From: Candidatus Bathyarchaeota archaeon
GTDB taxonomy: Archaea > Thermoproteota > Bathyarchaeia > Bathyarchaeales > Bathycorpusculaceae
Assembly: GCA_003141855.1 (NCBI GenBank)
Contig: PLNS01000026.1
Coordinates: 61,754 to 111,424, forward strand
DNA length: 49,671 nt
Direction: 5' to 3'
The position numbers and the translations under genes were made by a program. Below are positions 31,733 through 39,155 of this stretch, in pieces (within the stretch, counting starts at the first letter, position 1; each line of letters opens with the position of its first letter). Below the pieces are notes generated by a model, which saw only the letters and a program-made list of their open reading frames with translations, searched no databases and was not told the origin of the DNA.

Positions 31733-31860
31733 ACTTGTTTAGTTAAACAATAATTAGTACTCGCACGCTATTAACCTTCTGGGGCTAAAGGGAATAAGCG
31801 TCGATAAGCCGCTTGATTTCGAGAAATAGCCCGACATATCAAAAAGGGAGAGAAAAAAAA

Positions 31861-32760
31861 ATGAATTGGAGAGAGACATTCACCAAAAAACGTCTAATTC
31901 TAACCATAATAGTTATCGTTGCGGCTATAGCATTAAGTGAAGCTTACGTCAATTCACCAACACTATTGTTATGGCTAAATCCAGAAAACAGCATCTCAAT
32001 TACTGCTGTTGATTACCCACCTGTCGCATACCGAAGCCAATCCTTGCCCATAACTATTCATCTGTCGAATGCCGGAGATGCTAAAGATGTGTTAGTAGAA
32101 GTAATATCAATGGACAATCCCACTTTATCAAGCAGTATTCGACTCGACGGTTCTTCGTCAACTGGCAACACAACAATTTTGTTACCATTAAAAACAACAG
32201 GAAATCAATCATTTAGCGTGAAGGTAACGTGGATTGGCCCTAGCGGTTTCTGTAAAATCAACCAAAATTCTACTGACAAGTCATTTGAAGTCTTAGCGGC
32301 AGATTATGACGCCTCCTCCCCAACCATAGTTGCATCGAGGGCAGAAAGCTTCTCATGGACTCTGTCGGTTACAAATACTGGAAATACACCTGCCAACTTA
32401 ACAGTTCAACTTTACAAAAAAGATCCATTGATTCTAAGTGACGCCTCTGGCGGTACTGTAAAAATTGCTAACATTCAGGTAGGCGAAACGAGGGCAGTTA
32501 GCTTTCAATTTGCTGTTCCCCACGACGCAAGCTTAGGTGACCACACTTTGACTGTCAGCTTTACCACGACTTATCCAAACATTGCTTATTACACTGACTG
32601 CAAGGAAGCATACTATCAAAACTTCAATTATAACATACAAGAGAGCACAATCAAGACACAACTTGATAATACAGGCTATATACTCGCTGCCGCTGTGGCG
32701 CTCCTCGTTGTTGTTGGCGGTGGAACAGTATTAGCTGGAAAGGGGCGAGGCAGTCATTGA
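31861..32760 (+). CDS. Membrane-anchored extracellular protein with CARDB-like repeats (299 aa)
   Basis: N-terminal membrane segment (about 10-30) after a basic start, then two Ig/CARDB-like units (HLSNAGDAKDVLVEV and SVTNTGNTPANLTVQL are the hallmark NxGdxpa.v.V strands), several N-glycosylation sites, and a C-terminal transmembrane helix (about 270-290) with a short basic tail. The ATG at 31861 follows GGGAGAG; the frame is open farther upstream but without support. It is exposed on the outside of the cell. It is divergent from the CARF-HTH gene, a common place for a target of that regulator (inference). Confidence 0.7.
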   Translation: MNWRETFTKKRLILTIIVIVAAIALSEAYVNSPTLLLWLNPENSISITAVDYPPVAYRSQSLPITIHLSNAGDAKDVLVEVISMDNPTLSSSIRLDGSSSTGNTTILLPLKTTGNQSFSVKVTWIGPSGFCKINQNSTDKSFEVLAADYDASSPTIVASRAESFSWTLSVTNTGNTPANLTVQLYKKDPLILSDASGGTVKIANIQVGETRAVSFQFAVPHDASLGDHTLTVSFTTTYPNIAYYTDCKEAYYQNFNYNIQESTIKTQLDNTGYILAAAVALLVVVGGGTVLAGKGRGSH

Positions 32761-32915
32761 TGCAAATAATTCCCTTTCTAAAAATGATGAAAGGATTTGG
32801 TCGGTAATCGGTGGATTGTTCTTGATGAAAAAGCCACTTTTTCGCTCTATCTTAGCCTTTGCGCAAAAAAAAAGAGGGTTTTTGGGTGAAACCAGACAGA
32901 ACTTCCCGAGGTGTA

Positions 32916-32937
32916 GGTTCAAATCCCTCCCCGCCCA
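32916..32937 (+). other. 3'-end fragment of another tRNA (old attachment site)
   Basis: GGTTCAAAT-CCCTC-CCCGCCC-A has the T-loop, T-stem 3' strand, acceptor 3' strand and discriminator of a tRNA whose acceptor would be GGGCGGG. The 5' T-stem strand does not pair and no 5' tRNA half lies upstream, so it is not a gene. It differs from the tRNA-Cys repeat. As at 33699, a purine-rich AAAAAGAGGG lies about 35-45 bp upstream. It is best read as an att remnant from a second integration event. Confidence 0.55.
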
Positions 32938-32951
32938 CTCAACGTGCATCT

Positions 32952-33140
32952 CTATTTCTTTGGCAACACTGGTGTATCAGGAAAATAAACTGCTTTCTGG
33001 GATATTTCTACGCTGCAAGCACCGGGATGAGCTCTACAATAGTCCTCACATTCTTGAGCTGTCTTCTTGTCTGAGTATCCAAGACCACAGATATCGCAGA
33101 GAAAAACAGTTTTATCTCCAATCTTCTTTTCTGTAACCAA
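32952..33140 (-). CDS. Small Cys-rich putative metal-binding protein (62 aa)
   Basis: FLCDICGLGYSDKKTAQECE and DYCRAHPGACS place five Cys and one His in a zinc-finger-like pattern with a helical middle. Similar one-domain proteins are widespread and uncharacterised in archaea. It lies between the two att-like sequences at the right end of the element. It is followed upstream by other tiny minus-strand genes, but gaps of about 100 bp suggest separate transcripts. Confidence 0.65.
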   Translation of the reverse strand: MVTEKKIGDKTVFLCDICGLGYSDKKTAQECEDYCRAHPGACSVEISQKAVYFPDTPVLPKK

Positions 33141-33243
33141 ATGAGTTCACCCTAAAATAACAGAAGTAAAGAGTATTTAAAAACGCTCAAAAATTGTGTT
33201 TTCAAGGATAAAAAAGAGGAATAAAATAAAGAATCTGCTTGAA

Positions 33244-33327
33244 TCACTTGCCCTTAGGAGGATTGTTGTCGCGTCCGCCGCCCGAGGGTTTGCCTGGATG
33301 CGTGCTTGGTTTGCCGCCTTTGCCCAT
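33244..33327 (-). CDS. Gly/Pro/Lys-rich miniprotein (27 aa)
   Basis: MGKGGKPSTHPGKPSGGGRD, then NNPPKGK and a TGA stop. The ATG is preceded by GAGGTG with a 6-8 nt A-run spacer, a strong ribosome-binding site, which supports real translation despite the size. The product is basic and disordered. Nothing is known to me of its function. Confidence 0.55.
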   Translation of the reverse strand: MGKGGKPSTHPGKPSGGGRDNNPPKGK

Positions 33328-33436
33328 TTTTTTTCACCTCTGCTTGGACTTGCTCTTTAGATGTGTAATGCTTTAATCTATTATATCTTACGATATTCAT
33401 CAATAACGACTTTGGAAAAATAGAAAAATTTTAGAT

Positions 33437-33634
33437 CTATGAATGCCGATGTCCGCAATCATGACAGAGGTAACATTGAATCATTCCACTCTGTGTTTTC
33501 CTCCAGCCATTCTTGTAGTTTCTCTGGCTGCCACACTGAGGGCAGGTTACCTTCGGACGTTCAGTCTCGCTGTTGAGGACATATTGAGGGATGATTTTGC
33601 CGCAATGCGGGCAATTTACGATTTTTTGTTCCAC
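33437..33634 (-). CDS. Stand-alone zinc ribbon resembling the integrase N-terminus (65 aa)
   Basis: Two zinc knuckles: CPHC near the start, then CPQCGSQRNYKNGWRKTQSG followed by CYLCHDCGHRHS. The second part aligns with the integrase N-terminus (CPNCNSPRLFKNGLRKLRTG...YICRECAHRF) in Cys spacing and in the KNGxRK motif. It starts 65 bp from attR. It may be the N-terminal remnant of a second integrase or an accessory protein that helps choose or excise the att site. Confidence 0.6.
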   Translation of the reverse strand: MEQKIVNCPHCGKIIPQYVLNSETERPKVTCPQCGSQRNYKNGWRKTQSGMIQCYLCHDCGHRHS

Positions 33635-33698
33635 GCATTTTCACCTTTAGCCAAACAAAGAAAAGAGGGGTTGTGCGAGTGAAATCACGAGCCGTCGG

Positions 33699-33725
33699 GG
33701 GTTCAACTCCCATCCCCAGCTCTTT
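33699..33725 (+). repeat. Right attachment repeat (attR)
   Basis: 27 nt identical to 11854-11880. The bases before it do not continue the tRNA (the T-stem 5' strand is changed to CGGGG), as expected at an att junction. Backbone sequence starts right after it with a T-rich stretch. Confidence 0.9.
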
Positions 33726-34632
33726 GGATCTATTGATTATGCTAATTCAGGTAAAAAAAAAATAATTTTTAGGCCTTATTTGTAGCGCTTTTTTCAAAGC
33801 CCTTTTTTAGTTTTTGATGGTGGGCTCTGTTGTTGGAAGTTGCAGTCGATCCTTTCCGATAATTTCAAAAACAGTGCAAAGAGCTCAACTAAAAAAGCTC
33901 GAATCGACAAGATAGAAAAGAAGTTGTTGCTGCTGCTGCAACCCATTCCCTGGACTAGTTGCAACAATCAACCCATCAATACTAACTCAAATCAAGACAG
34001 CTAAACCCTCACCCACAACTTCACCGCTGTAAAAAGCTTTTTCACAGGGAAAGTATGGTTCTTCTTTCAAACGGATGCAAATGCCACCTCTCCCGTTCCG
34101 AGCAGCTTATTGATTAAGAGAAGAAGACAATGGATGCACCCATATCACCGTCTTTTTCTTTCAGAAATCACTGTCACCCCTGTTTTTGTTCCAAAACAAT
34201 GGCTGAAACGTTCTGAAGGCGGATACGGGGACTAAGATCGTTTTAGTTCAGTTTTCTTAATGCGCCTCTGGAAAAGGGTTAACCCATATAACTTGCTGCT
34301 TCCCCACAACCAGCTCACGCCAACATCCCCCACAACCACAACCAGTAAAACCAACATAGTTGTGACGCAAAAAACTCCTACACCACAACCAAACAGCAAA
34401 CAAAAAACAACCAAAACCAAAAAAACAACCCAAAACACAAACCAAAAAGTGTGCTATAGCAACCCACCACAACCACACAAAAAGAAAAAGCCATAAAGCA
34501 TACAATAAATGCAGTTTTATGATAGGTACTCTACCTATTCACATCCAAACGATAGAAGAAGCACGAACGCGCAGTGACCTTTTGTTATAAAATTTGGATA
34601 GAACGAACATGTCTGCTGCTGCTTTTGAAGCA
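33726..34632. other. Gene-poor 0.9-kb stretch with strand-asymmetric C/A-rich tract
   Basis: No gene is convincing. A short TTG frame around 33850-34010 encodes a Lys- and Leu-rich peptide but has no support. From about 34300 to 34495 the plus strand is almost only A and C (repeated CAACCA, ACAACC, CAAAAC), with very few G. This creates long false ORFs in several frames. Possibly a degraded gene for a Thr/Pro/Lys-rich surface stalk or an untranslated tract. A TATA-like stretch is seen near 34500-34515. Confidence 0.5.
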
Positions 34633-35833
34633 CTAGAAGCTTACGAAGCCGAATTTAATTATTGACACCACACCCCACAAATTAACCAGCAAACTCAGGA
34701 TTATCAGAGCTTTTTCTGACCAACCCAAGTTTTCTCTCATACCTTTAGCTGCGAGCAGCATGAGGAAGGGCGTGAAGTCAAGACTGAAGCGGTAGCCAAA
34801 CTGGGTGAAGCCCACGGTGCCGTGCGTAATCAGGATGGGTAGGATGCAGACTACGGCTAATGCCGCGTACTTGCTGAACTTGTTCCAGGGTCCTTTGAAG
34901 ATGTAGATGAAGGTGGGGGTGGTGAAGAACAAGCCGAGTCCCATCCAGTTTGGCTCAAAGTAGGGGAAGTTGTTTAGCAGGATTGGTCCTTGGAAGAGGA
35001 TTGCGTAGATGTGGCGTGGGATGTAGCTGAGGTTGAAGATTCCGCTTGTAAAGTATGGGTCTTGCTGGATGCCAGGGATTAGCGTGTAACCGACGTCGAG
35101 GAAGGTTCCGTAGCGTGCAAAATTGTAGAGTGCATTCAAACCCACAGGTATGGCTAAGCCTAAGAAAAAGATGGCGGCTTGCTTGAGCCGTGATTTCCAA
35201 GTAGTGTTTTGCTCGTAGGTGAGGAGTAAAAAGAACGGGAATGCTAACACCGTGGGAAGCCGTGAGAGGGTGGCGCAGCCTAACAGCAACCCGACCCAAA
35301 AATTATTTTTCTTGTACAAAGCCAGAATTATGGCGCCTGTAAGGAAGAGCACCGCCGATACGTGTTCAATGTACCATGATGAACCGACTGATGCGATAAA
35401 CCAGAAACAAGTTCCAAAGCCGAAAAGAACCGCCAGCCACAAAGATTTTTTGTGGTTTGAACCACTTTTTCTAAGCATAAACCAAATTGCCGAAACGCAC
35501 AGGCTGGCTAAAATTATCGACAAGGTCAAAGGATGTGCCGAAAACTGCGACAAAGGGCATTAAAAGGACCGCGGGCATCGGCGGATAAACTACATAGAAG
35601 TTGCCCTGGTAGTTAACGACTTCAGCAAGTGATGCCCCCGAACCTGAAAGACCCAGCCTGCCGTGAAGGAAAGCGTCAGCTAAATAGACAAAGTGATTTT
35701 GCCCAGGCGGTGGACCCTTGGAGAGCAAAAAAACGAGCAGGGCGACAAGCGCAATTATAACGAGTTTCCAACGAGTTCGCAAAGAGGCTAGGTTTTGGTA
35801 TACTTGCGATATCGCCAAGCTGACCTTGCTCAT
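34633..35833 (-). pseudogene. Membrane glycosyltransferase (ArnT/PMT-like), frameshifted
   Basis: The first frame (35833 leftwards) gives an N-terminal transmembrane helix, then PPPGQNHFVYLADAFLHGRL and NFYVVYPPMPAVLLMPF, typical of dolichyl-phosphate-sugar mannosyltransferase-like proteins. It then slips out of frame. The second frame continues from TLSIILASLCVSAIWFMLRK with about eight more membrane segments to the stop at 34633. Joining VFGTSFD to LSIILAS near 35520-35535 needs a one-base shift. Full length would be about 400 aa. It is either a recent pseudogene or a base-call error. Confidence 0.75.
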
Positions 35834-35955
35834 TCCCGTTACCTGCAGGTTTTTGAATCTAACGGGTAACTAATTTAAAGGTTTTTTAGTTTTCCGGATT
35901 GTAAATGGCAAGTTTTTTTAGAGCAGACTACCTATAGTAATTGGAGGGTGTCTCA

Positions 35956-36165
35956 GTGGCTGTTCTTGAATGTCCCTTCTGCTATGAAATCCTTGAAGTT
36001 AAGCCGCCTGACCGACTTCATACAGCATTTTCCTTCGCAAAACCAATACCGAAAAGCTTCCACAAAAACATCGTGACAAAGAAGCATAAATGCCAAAATC
36101 TCGAGTGCAAAAAACCAATCACGATTTTCTGGTACGCCCCACTAGAATACTTCAACAGAATATAG
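35956..36165 (+). CDS. Small zinc-ribbon protein (69 aa)
   Basis: MAVLECPFCYEILEVKPPDR with Cys6/Cys9, and later HKCQNLECKKPITIFWYAP with two more Cys. The GTG at 35956 is chosen because GGAGGGTG sits 5 nt upstream; an in-frame TTG at 35941 would overlap that site. The next gene begins 7 nt after the stop, so the two form an operon. Function unknown. Confidence 0.65.
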   Translation: MAVLECPFCYEILEVKPPDRLHTAFSFAKPIPKSFHKNIVTKKHKCQNLECKKPITIFWYAPLEYFNRI

Positions 36166-36172
36166 CTGACTC

Positions 36173-36448
36173 ATGCAAGTAGGGGATAAAAAGCTTAAAT
36201 CTAAAGTGCATCAAATAGCGTTGAGGCTGAAAACTATGGATGAAAACGTTTTGGTTACAATAACTGTAAGCCGAAAAAAAGAAGAAATCGTCTACAGAGT
36301 TGATTGTGCTAAAGACGTGAAAAGTGAAGAGTTAGCGCACTATCTTGATGAGATAATCGAAGGCATATGCACATGGAAACCAGAGGTTTGCGAAGAAACA
36401 GTGAAAAGCATCATGGGAACCATAAGAGAAACAGGCAGAAAAAAATAA
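36173..36448 (+). CDS. Hypothetical protein (91 aa), cotranscribed with the zinc ribbon
   Basis: A basic alpha/beta protein, no Cys cluster or membrane segment (VLVTITVSRKKEEIVYRVDC, then helices). The 7-nt spacing to the previous gene implies a common transcript. No family is recognised. Confidence 0.6.
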   Translation: MQVGDKKLKSKVHQIALRLKTMDENVLVTITVSRKKEEIVYRVDCAKDVKSEELAHYLDEIIEGICTWKPEVCEETVKSIMGTIRETGRKK

Positions 36449-36588
36449 TTTGGGTGCCGACAAGAGCCATGAAATTCAACAATTACTTGCCAATATCTTA
36501 TTTAACTAAAAATTAGGGCAAAAAAAAGAAGTTTTGTAGGTACCTCTCCATGCTGGAAAAGAGAAAACTCCCCGCCAGCACCCATTTC

Positions 36589-37023
36589 TCAATTCTTAGC
36601 TTTCGATTGTTTTTTGAAGTATTCTTTTAGTGGGTCCCAGTAAAATTCTGTCCAGCCCTCAGCAGTCTCGTCCGCTTGCTCTTTAGGAACGTTTGAATGC
36701 ACCATCGTAATTTCTGTTCCTTTAGGCACCTCGCAAAAAGTCAGCTCCAGCTTAGATGGAGGGTAACCTTCAGGAAAATCCGTCGACGTCCACTCCTGAA
36801 CCACACGCTTCCCTTCTTCAAGCTCCAAGAATTTGCCAGAGATGTATTCGTCCCAAGCTGTGAATTTGCCACCGACCACTGGTTTGCCTGTGGCTTTGCT
36901 GGCTGTGAATTCGCCGTGTTTTTTGGGGTCCACGTAGGCTTCGTAGACTTGTTTGGGGGAGGCTTTTGGGATGACAACTTTTTGTGTTATGGTTGTTACT
37001 TCTAACTTTTTCAAAATATCCAC
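36589..37023 (-). CDS. SRPBCC / AHSA1-like protein (144 aa)
   Basis: The pattern KVVIPKASPKQVYEAYVDPK, KATGKPVVGGKFTAWDEYIS, WTSTDFPEGYPPSKLELTF and EGWTEFYWDPLKEYF marks the AHSA1 branch of the START-like SRPBCC fold. The eukaryotic relative stimulates Hsp90 ATPase; archaeal members bind small hydrophobic ligands or are uncharacterised. The protein is complete. It is convergent with the previous operon, with a hairpin-like TGCTGG/CCAGCA pair near 36550-36582 between them that may end both transcripts. Confidence 0.88.
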   Translation of the reverse strand: MDILKKLEVTTITQKVVIPKASPKQVYEAYVDPKKHGEFTASKATGKPVVGGKFTAWDEYISGKFLELEEGKRVVQEWTSTDFPEGYPPSKLELTFCEVPKGTEITMVHSNVPKEQADETAEGWTEFYWDPLKEYFKKQSKAKN

Positions 37024-37087
37024 GACCGTTATTGTATTAGTTTGGAAGGGTTTTTAACTTTGACGTTTTAATTATCAGTGAGCAAAA

Positions 37088-37306
37088 ATGGGAAGATGCA
37101 CGGTCACGAAAGGTCAACGTCAACTGGGCAGGAAGATTAGAAAGCTTGAGAACAGCGTTGAATTAAGCAGCAAAGAAGGCAAGGCTAAGCTGGCAGAGCA
37201 AAAGTACAAGCAGAAAACCCAAGCCACGCAAGGCTACACGGATGACTCGCCAATCCAAAACTTGCGCGATGCCTCAAAATGGAAGAAAGAAGAAACAAAA
37301 ACTTAA
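37088..37306 (+). CDS. Basic hypothetical protein (72 aa)
   Basis: MGRCTVTKGQRQLGRKIRKL and a long Lys/Glu/Gln-rich helical tail, strongly basic and probably nucleic-acid associated (inference). The ATG is about 65 bp from the divergent AHSA1 gene. Dispersed element copy D follows it immediately. Confidence 0.55.
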   Translation: MGRCTVTKGQRQLGRKIRKLENSVELSSKEGKAKLAEQKYKQKTQATQGYTDDSPIQNLRDASKWKKEETKT

Positions 37307-37311
37307 GCACT

Positions 37312-37434
37312 GCATATTTGGAGCCTAATAGTCAATCATTGCAGAAAACCTAAGGGGGGAGGTCAGCAATGGCGTTTCTGCAACCATTAGCAAGCTAAAA
37401 AATGAACACAAATTGCCCGTTAAATTTAAGGGGT
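37312..37434 (-). repeat. Dispersed intergenic element, copy D (possible small RNA gene)
   Basis: Read on the minus strand from 37434: CTTAAATTTAACGGGCAATTT, a spacer, CTAATGG, CAGAAACGCCA, GACCTCCCCCCTTAGG, TTCTGCA, TATTAGGCTCCAAATATGC. This is the same order of blocks as copy A at 2188-2295. It is followed on the minus strand by a T-rich run (AAGTTTTTGTTTCTTCTTTC) that could end a transcript. It fills the gap between two plus-strand genes, in the opposite direction. Confidence 0.6.
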
Positions 37435-37535
37435 GTATAATCTGCTCAAGGCGCTAGAATTTCTGTGACTGTTTGGTTGCGACCACACAGACTTAATTGC
37501 TTTAACATTGCACAGTCAAGTGGTGAATTGTTTTT

Positions 37536-37841
37536 ATGAATGGAAATATGCTTAACCCCTTAGAAGTTGCAAGCAACGTTTACAAGTTCAAAATGGAAAA
37601 CGACCGCGTACGTGTGCTCACTGCAACTTTTAAGCCTGGCGACAAAGCCATAATGCACCATCATCCAGACCATGTGGTTTACGTGCTTAAAGGCGGCAAG
37701 ATGAAGTTAACTTCCCAAGGAAAAACCGACAATTTAGACCTCAAAGCTTGGGACGCAATTTTTCTTAAGGCGCAGTCGCATGAAGCAGAAAACATTGGGC
37801 AAACAACGCTTGACCTGTTAGTGGTTGAACTAAAGAAGTAA
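37536..37841 (+). CDS. Cupin-domain protein (101 aa)
   Basis: Single-domain cupin: PGDKAIMHHHPDHVVYVLKG (motif 1, with the metal-binding His residues) and WDAIFLKAQSHEAENIG (motif 2). Small cupins of this kind bind a metal and act as sugar isomerases, dioxygenases or sensors. Nothing in the neighbourhood narrows this down. Confidence 0.85.
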   Translation: MNGNMLNPLEVASNVYKFKMENDRVRVLTATFKPGDKAIMHHHPDHVVYVLKGGKMKLTSQGKTDNLDLKAWDAIFLKAQSHEAENIGQTTLDLLVVELKK

Positions 37842-37883
37842 CATAAAATAGTCCGCTTACTCTTTATTTTTTAGGGATTTTAC

Positions 37884-38243
37884 TTGTCAGCATCATTAAA
37901 CCAGGACACCGATTGGAACTTTAGAAAAATAGACCAACGGCTAATCGTAGTAAAAACAAAAAACCAGAACGCCCGCAAAGCCGCGGCACTGGACGTTTTG
38001 ACAAACTTGCCCTTTGCCATAAATGTTCCAGAAAGCATCCCCATGGAAGACCTACAGCCGGAAAAAGAATACTTGGCTCAACTGAAAGTTTACACCTCAA
38101 AGAATCTTGATGGAATCGATAAGGACTTTGTTGACTTCTTTGATGCCCTAGACATCGACCAAGCCATCGAGGATTTCATCAAGGCATACTGGATTTATCC
38201 CAGCAAAATACGCTTCGAACTAGTTGAACTTGAAGAGCCCTAA
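37884..38243 (+). CDS. Hypothetical protein (119 aa)
   Basis: An acidic alpha/beta protein (WNFRKIDQRLIVVKTKNQNA; DFFDALDIDQAIEDFIKAYW), no motif recognised. The start is TTG at 37884 in a T-rich context with no clear ribosome-binding site. It lies 42 bp after the cupin gene on the same strand and ends 2 bp from the convergent ftsY. Confidence 0.6.
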   Translation: MSASLNQDTDWNFRKIDQRLIVVKTKNQNARKAAALDVLTNLPFAINVPESIPMEDLQPEKEYLAQLKVYTSKNLDGIDKDFVDFFDALDIDQAIEDFIKAYWIYPSKIRFELVELEEP

Positions 38244-38245
38244 GC

Positions 38246-39151
38246 TTATCTTAGGACCATGTTGACGAATTTTTCAGGGTTAAACAATTCCAAGTCCTTG
38301 TAGGTTTGCCCCACCCCGATGAACAGTATCGGTTTTTGCGTCACGTATGTTACGCTCAAGGCTGAGCCGCCTTTCACGTCAGCATCCACCTTGGTTAGGA
38401 TGGTTGCATCAACGCCGATTGCCTTGTTGAATTCTTCAGCTTGCATGACCGCGTCGTTCCCAATGAGCGAATCCACCACGAAAACTGTCAAGTCAGGACC
38501 CACCACACGCTTAACCTTAACCAACTCATTCATCAAATTCTGGTTAGTCTGCATCCTACCTGCAGTATCAATCAAGACAATGTTAATCCCATGCGCTTTC
38601 GCGTGACTGACAGCGTCATAACCGACCGCTGCAGAGTCGCCGCCATAAATACTCTTAATCACACGGATACCCAAACGTTTACCATGCTCCTCCAACTGCT
38701 CAATCGAACCCGCACGATAAGTGTCAGCGGCAGCAAGCACCACTGAGTAGCTTTTGTCTCGTAAAAAATGGGCAACCTTGGCGATGGTGGTGGTTTTTCC
38801 GGTGCCGTTGATGCCCACAAACATTAAAACGAATGGTTCCTTTTTCTTGCGTTTTTCTTCTGCCATTTTAAGCAGGTCAATTCTTTGGTTGGTTAACATG
38901 ACATCTAAGAGGACTTGCCTGAGGTTGTCTTCAACAATTTTTTTGCGGTCTTCCAAGCGTTTAACCTGAACGCCCGCTAAACGCTTTTCGAGTTCGTCGC
39001 AGATTTTGTCTGCTACTGGATAAGCTACATCGTTCTCGGCAAGGCTCATTTTAAAATCTGATAAAATAGGAGATAGGTTTTCTGCTTTAAGTTCAGTTGT
39101 TGTTACTTTGTTTACTAAGCCTTTAAAACCTGATTTGAGCTTCTCAAACAT
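38246..39151 (-). CDS. ftsY: Signal recognition particle receptor FtsY
   Basis: FtsY is the SRP docking GTPase that delivers nascent membrane proteins to the translocon. A charged N-terminal helical domain is followed by the NG domain: GINGTGKTT (P-loop), DTYRAGSIEQL, VLIDTAGRMQTNQNLMNEL, LTKVDADVKGGSALS and FIGVGQTYKDLELF. The ATG at 39151 (MFEKLKSGFKGL, 301 aa) starts 4 nt after the prefoldin stop. The longer frame to 39193 would overlap that gene and is unlikely. The order aIF6-LX-prefoldin-FtsY is a classic archaeal cluster. Confidence 0.94.
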   Translation of the reverse strand: MFEKLKSGFKGLVNKVTTTELKAENLSPILSDFKMSLAENDVAYPVADKICDELEKRLAGVQVKRLEDRKKIVEDNLRQVLLDVMLTNQRIDLLKMAEEKRKKKEPFVLMFVGINGTGKTTTIAKVAHFLRDKSYSVVLAAADTYRAGSIEQLEEHGKRLGIRVIKSIYGGDSAAVGYDAVSHAKAHGINIVLIDTAGRMQTNQNLMNELVKVKRVVGPDLTVFVVDSLIGNDAVMQAEEFNKAIGVDATILTKVDADVKGGSALSVTYVTQKPILFIGVGQTYKDLELFNPEKFVNMVLR

Positions 39152-39155
39152 CGAG

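Larger units (their letters stand above)
11854..33725. mobile_element. Integrative element inserted in tRNA-Cys, carrying a defence-type cargo (about 21.9 kb)
   Basis: The ends are the 27-bp direct repeats at 11854-11880 (tRNA 3' end) and 33699-33725. A complete tyrosine integrase lies 25 bp inside the left repeat. The interior holds accessory genes only: nuclease/ATPase and regulator, tiny zinc ribbons, type III restriction-modification, OLD, RNase-J-like, YhaM-like and CARF-HTH proteins. Base composition shifts visibly between blocks (GC-richer at 16.0-17.2 kb, AT-rich at 19.8-24.6 and 27.3-31.7 kb), pointing to assembly from several sources. No capsid, terminase or clear replication initiator is recognised, so the element may be plasmid-like, or a decayed provirus. 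The right end contains a second tRNA-like fragment. Confidence 0.85.

Noticed and set aside
32868-32945. Complete tRNA gene around the T-arm-like sequence
   Set aside because: No 5' acceptor strand, D-arm or anticodon arm is found upstream, and the T-stem does not pair; only a 3' fragment is supported.
33830-34010. Short Lys/Leu-rich frames after attR
   Set aside because: Start codons and ribosome-binding sites are lacking, and two frames compete.
34232-34505. Three overlapping ORFs of Val/Phe/Cys-rich or Thr/Pro/Lys-rich composition
   Set aside because: They arise from the strand-asymmetric C/A tract; none has a ribosome-binding site or protein-like pattern.
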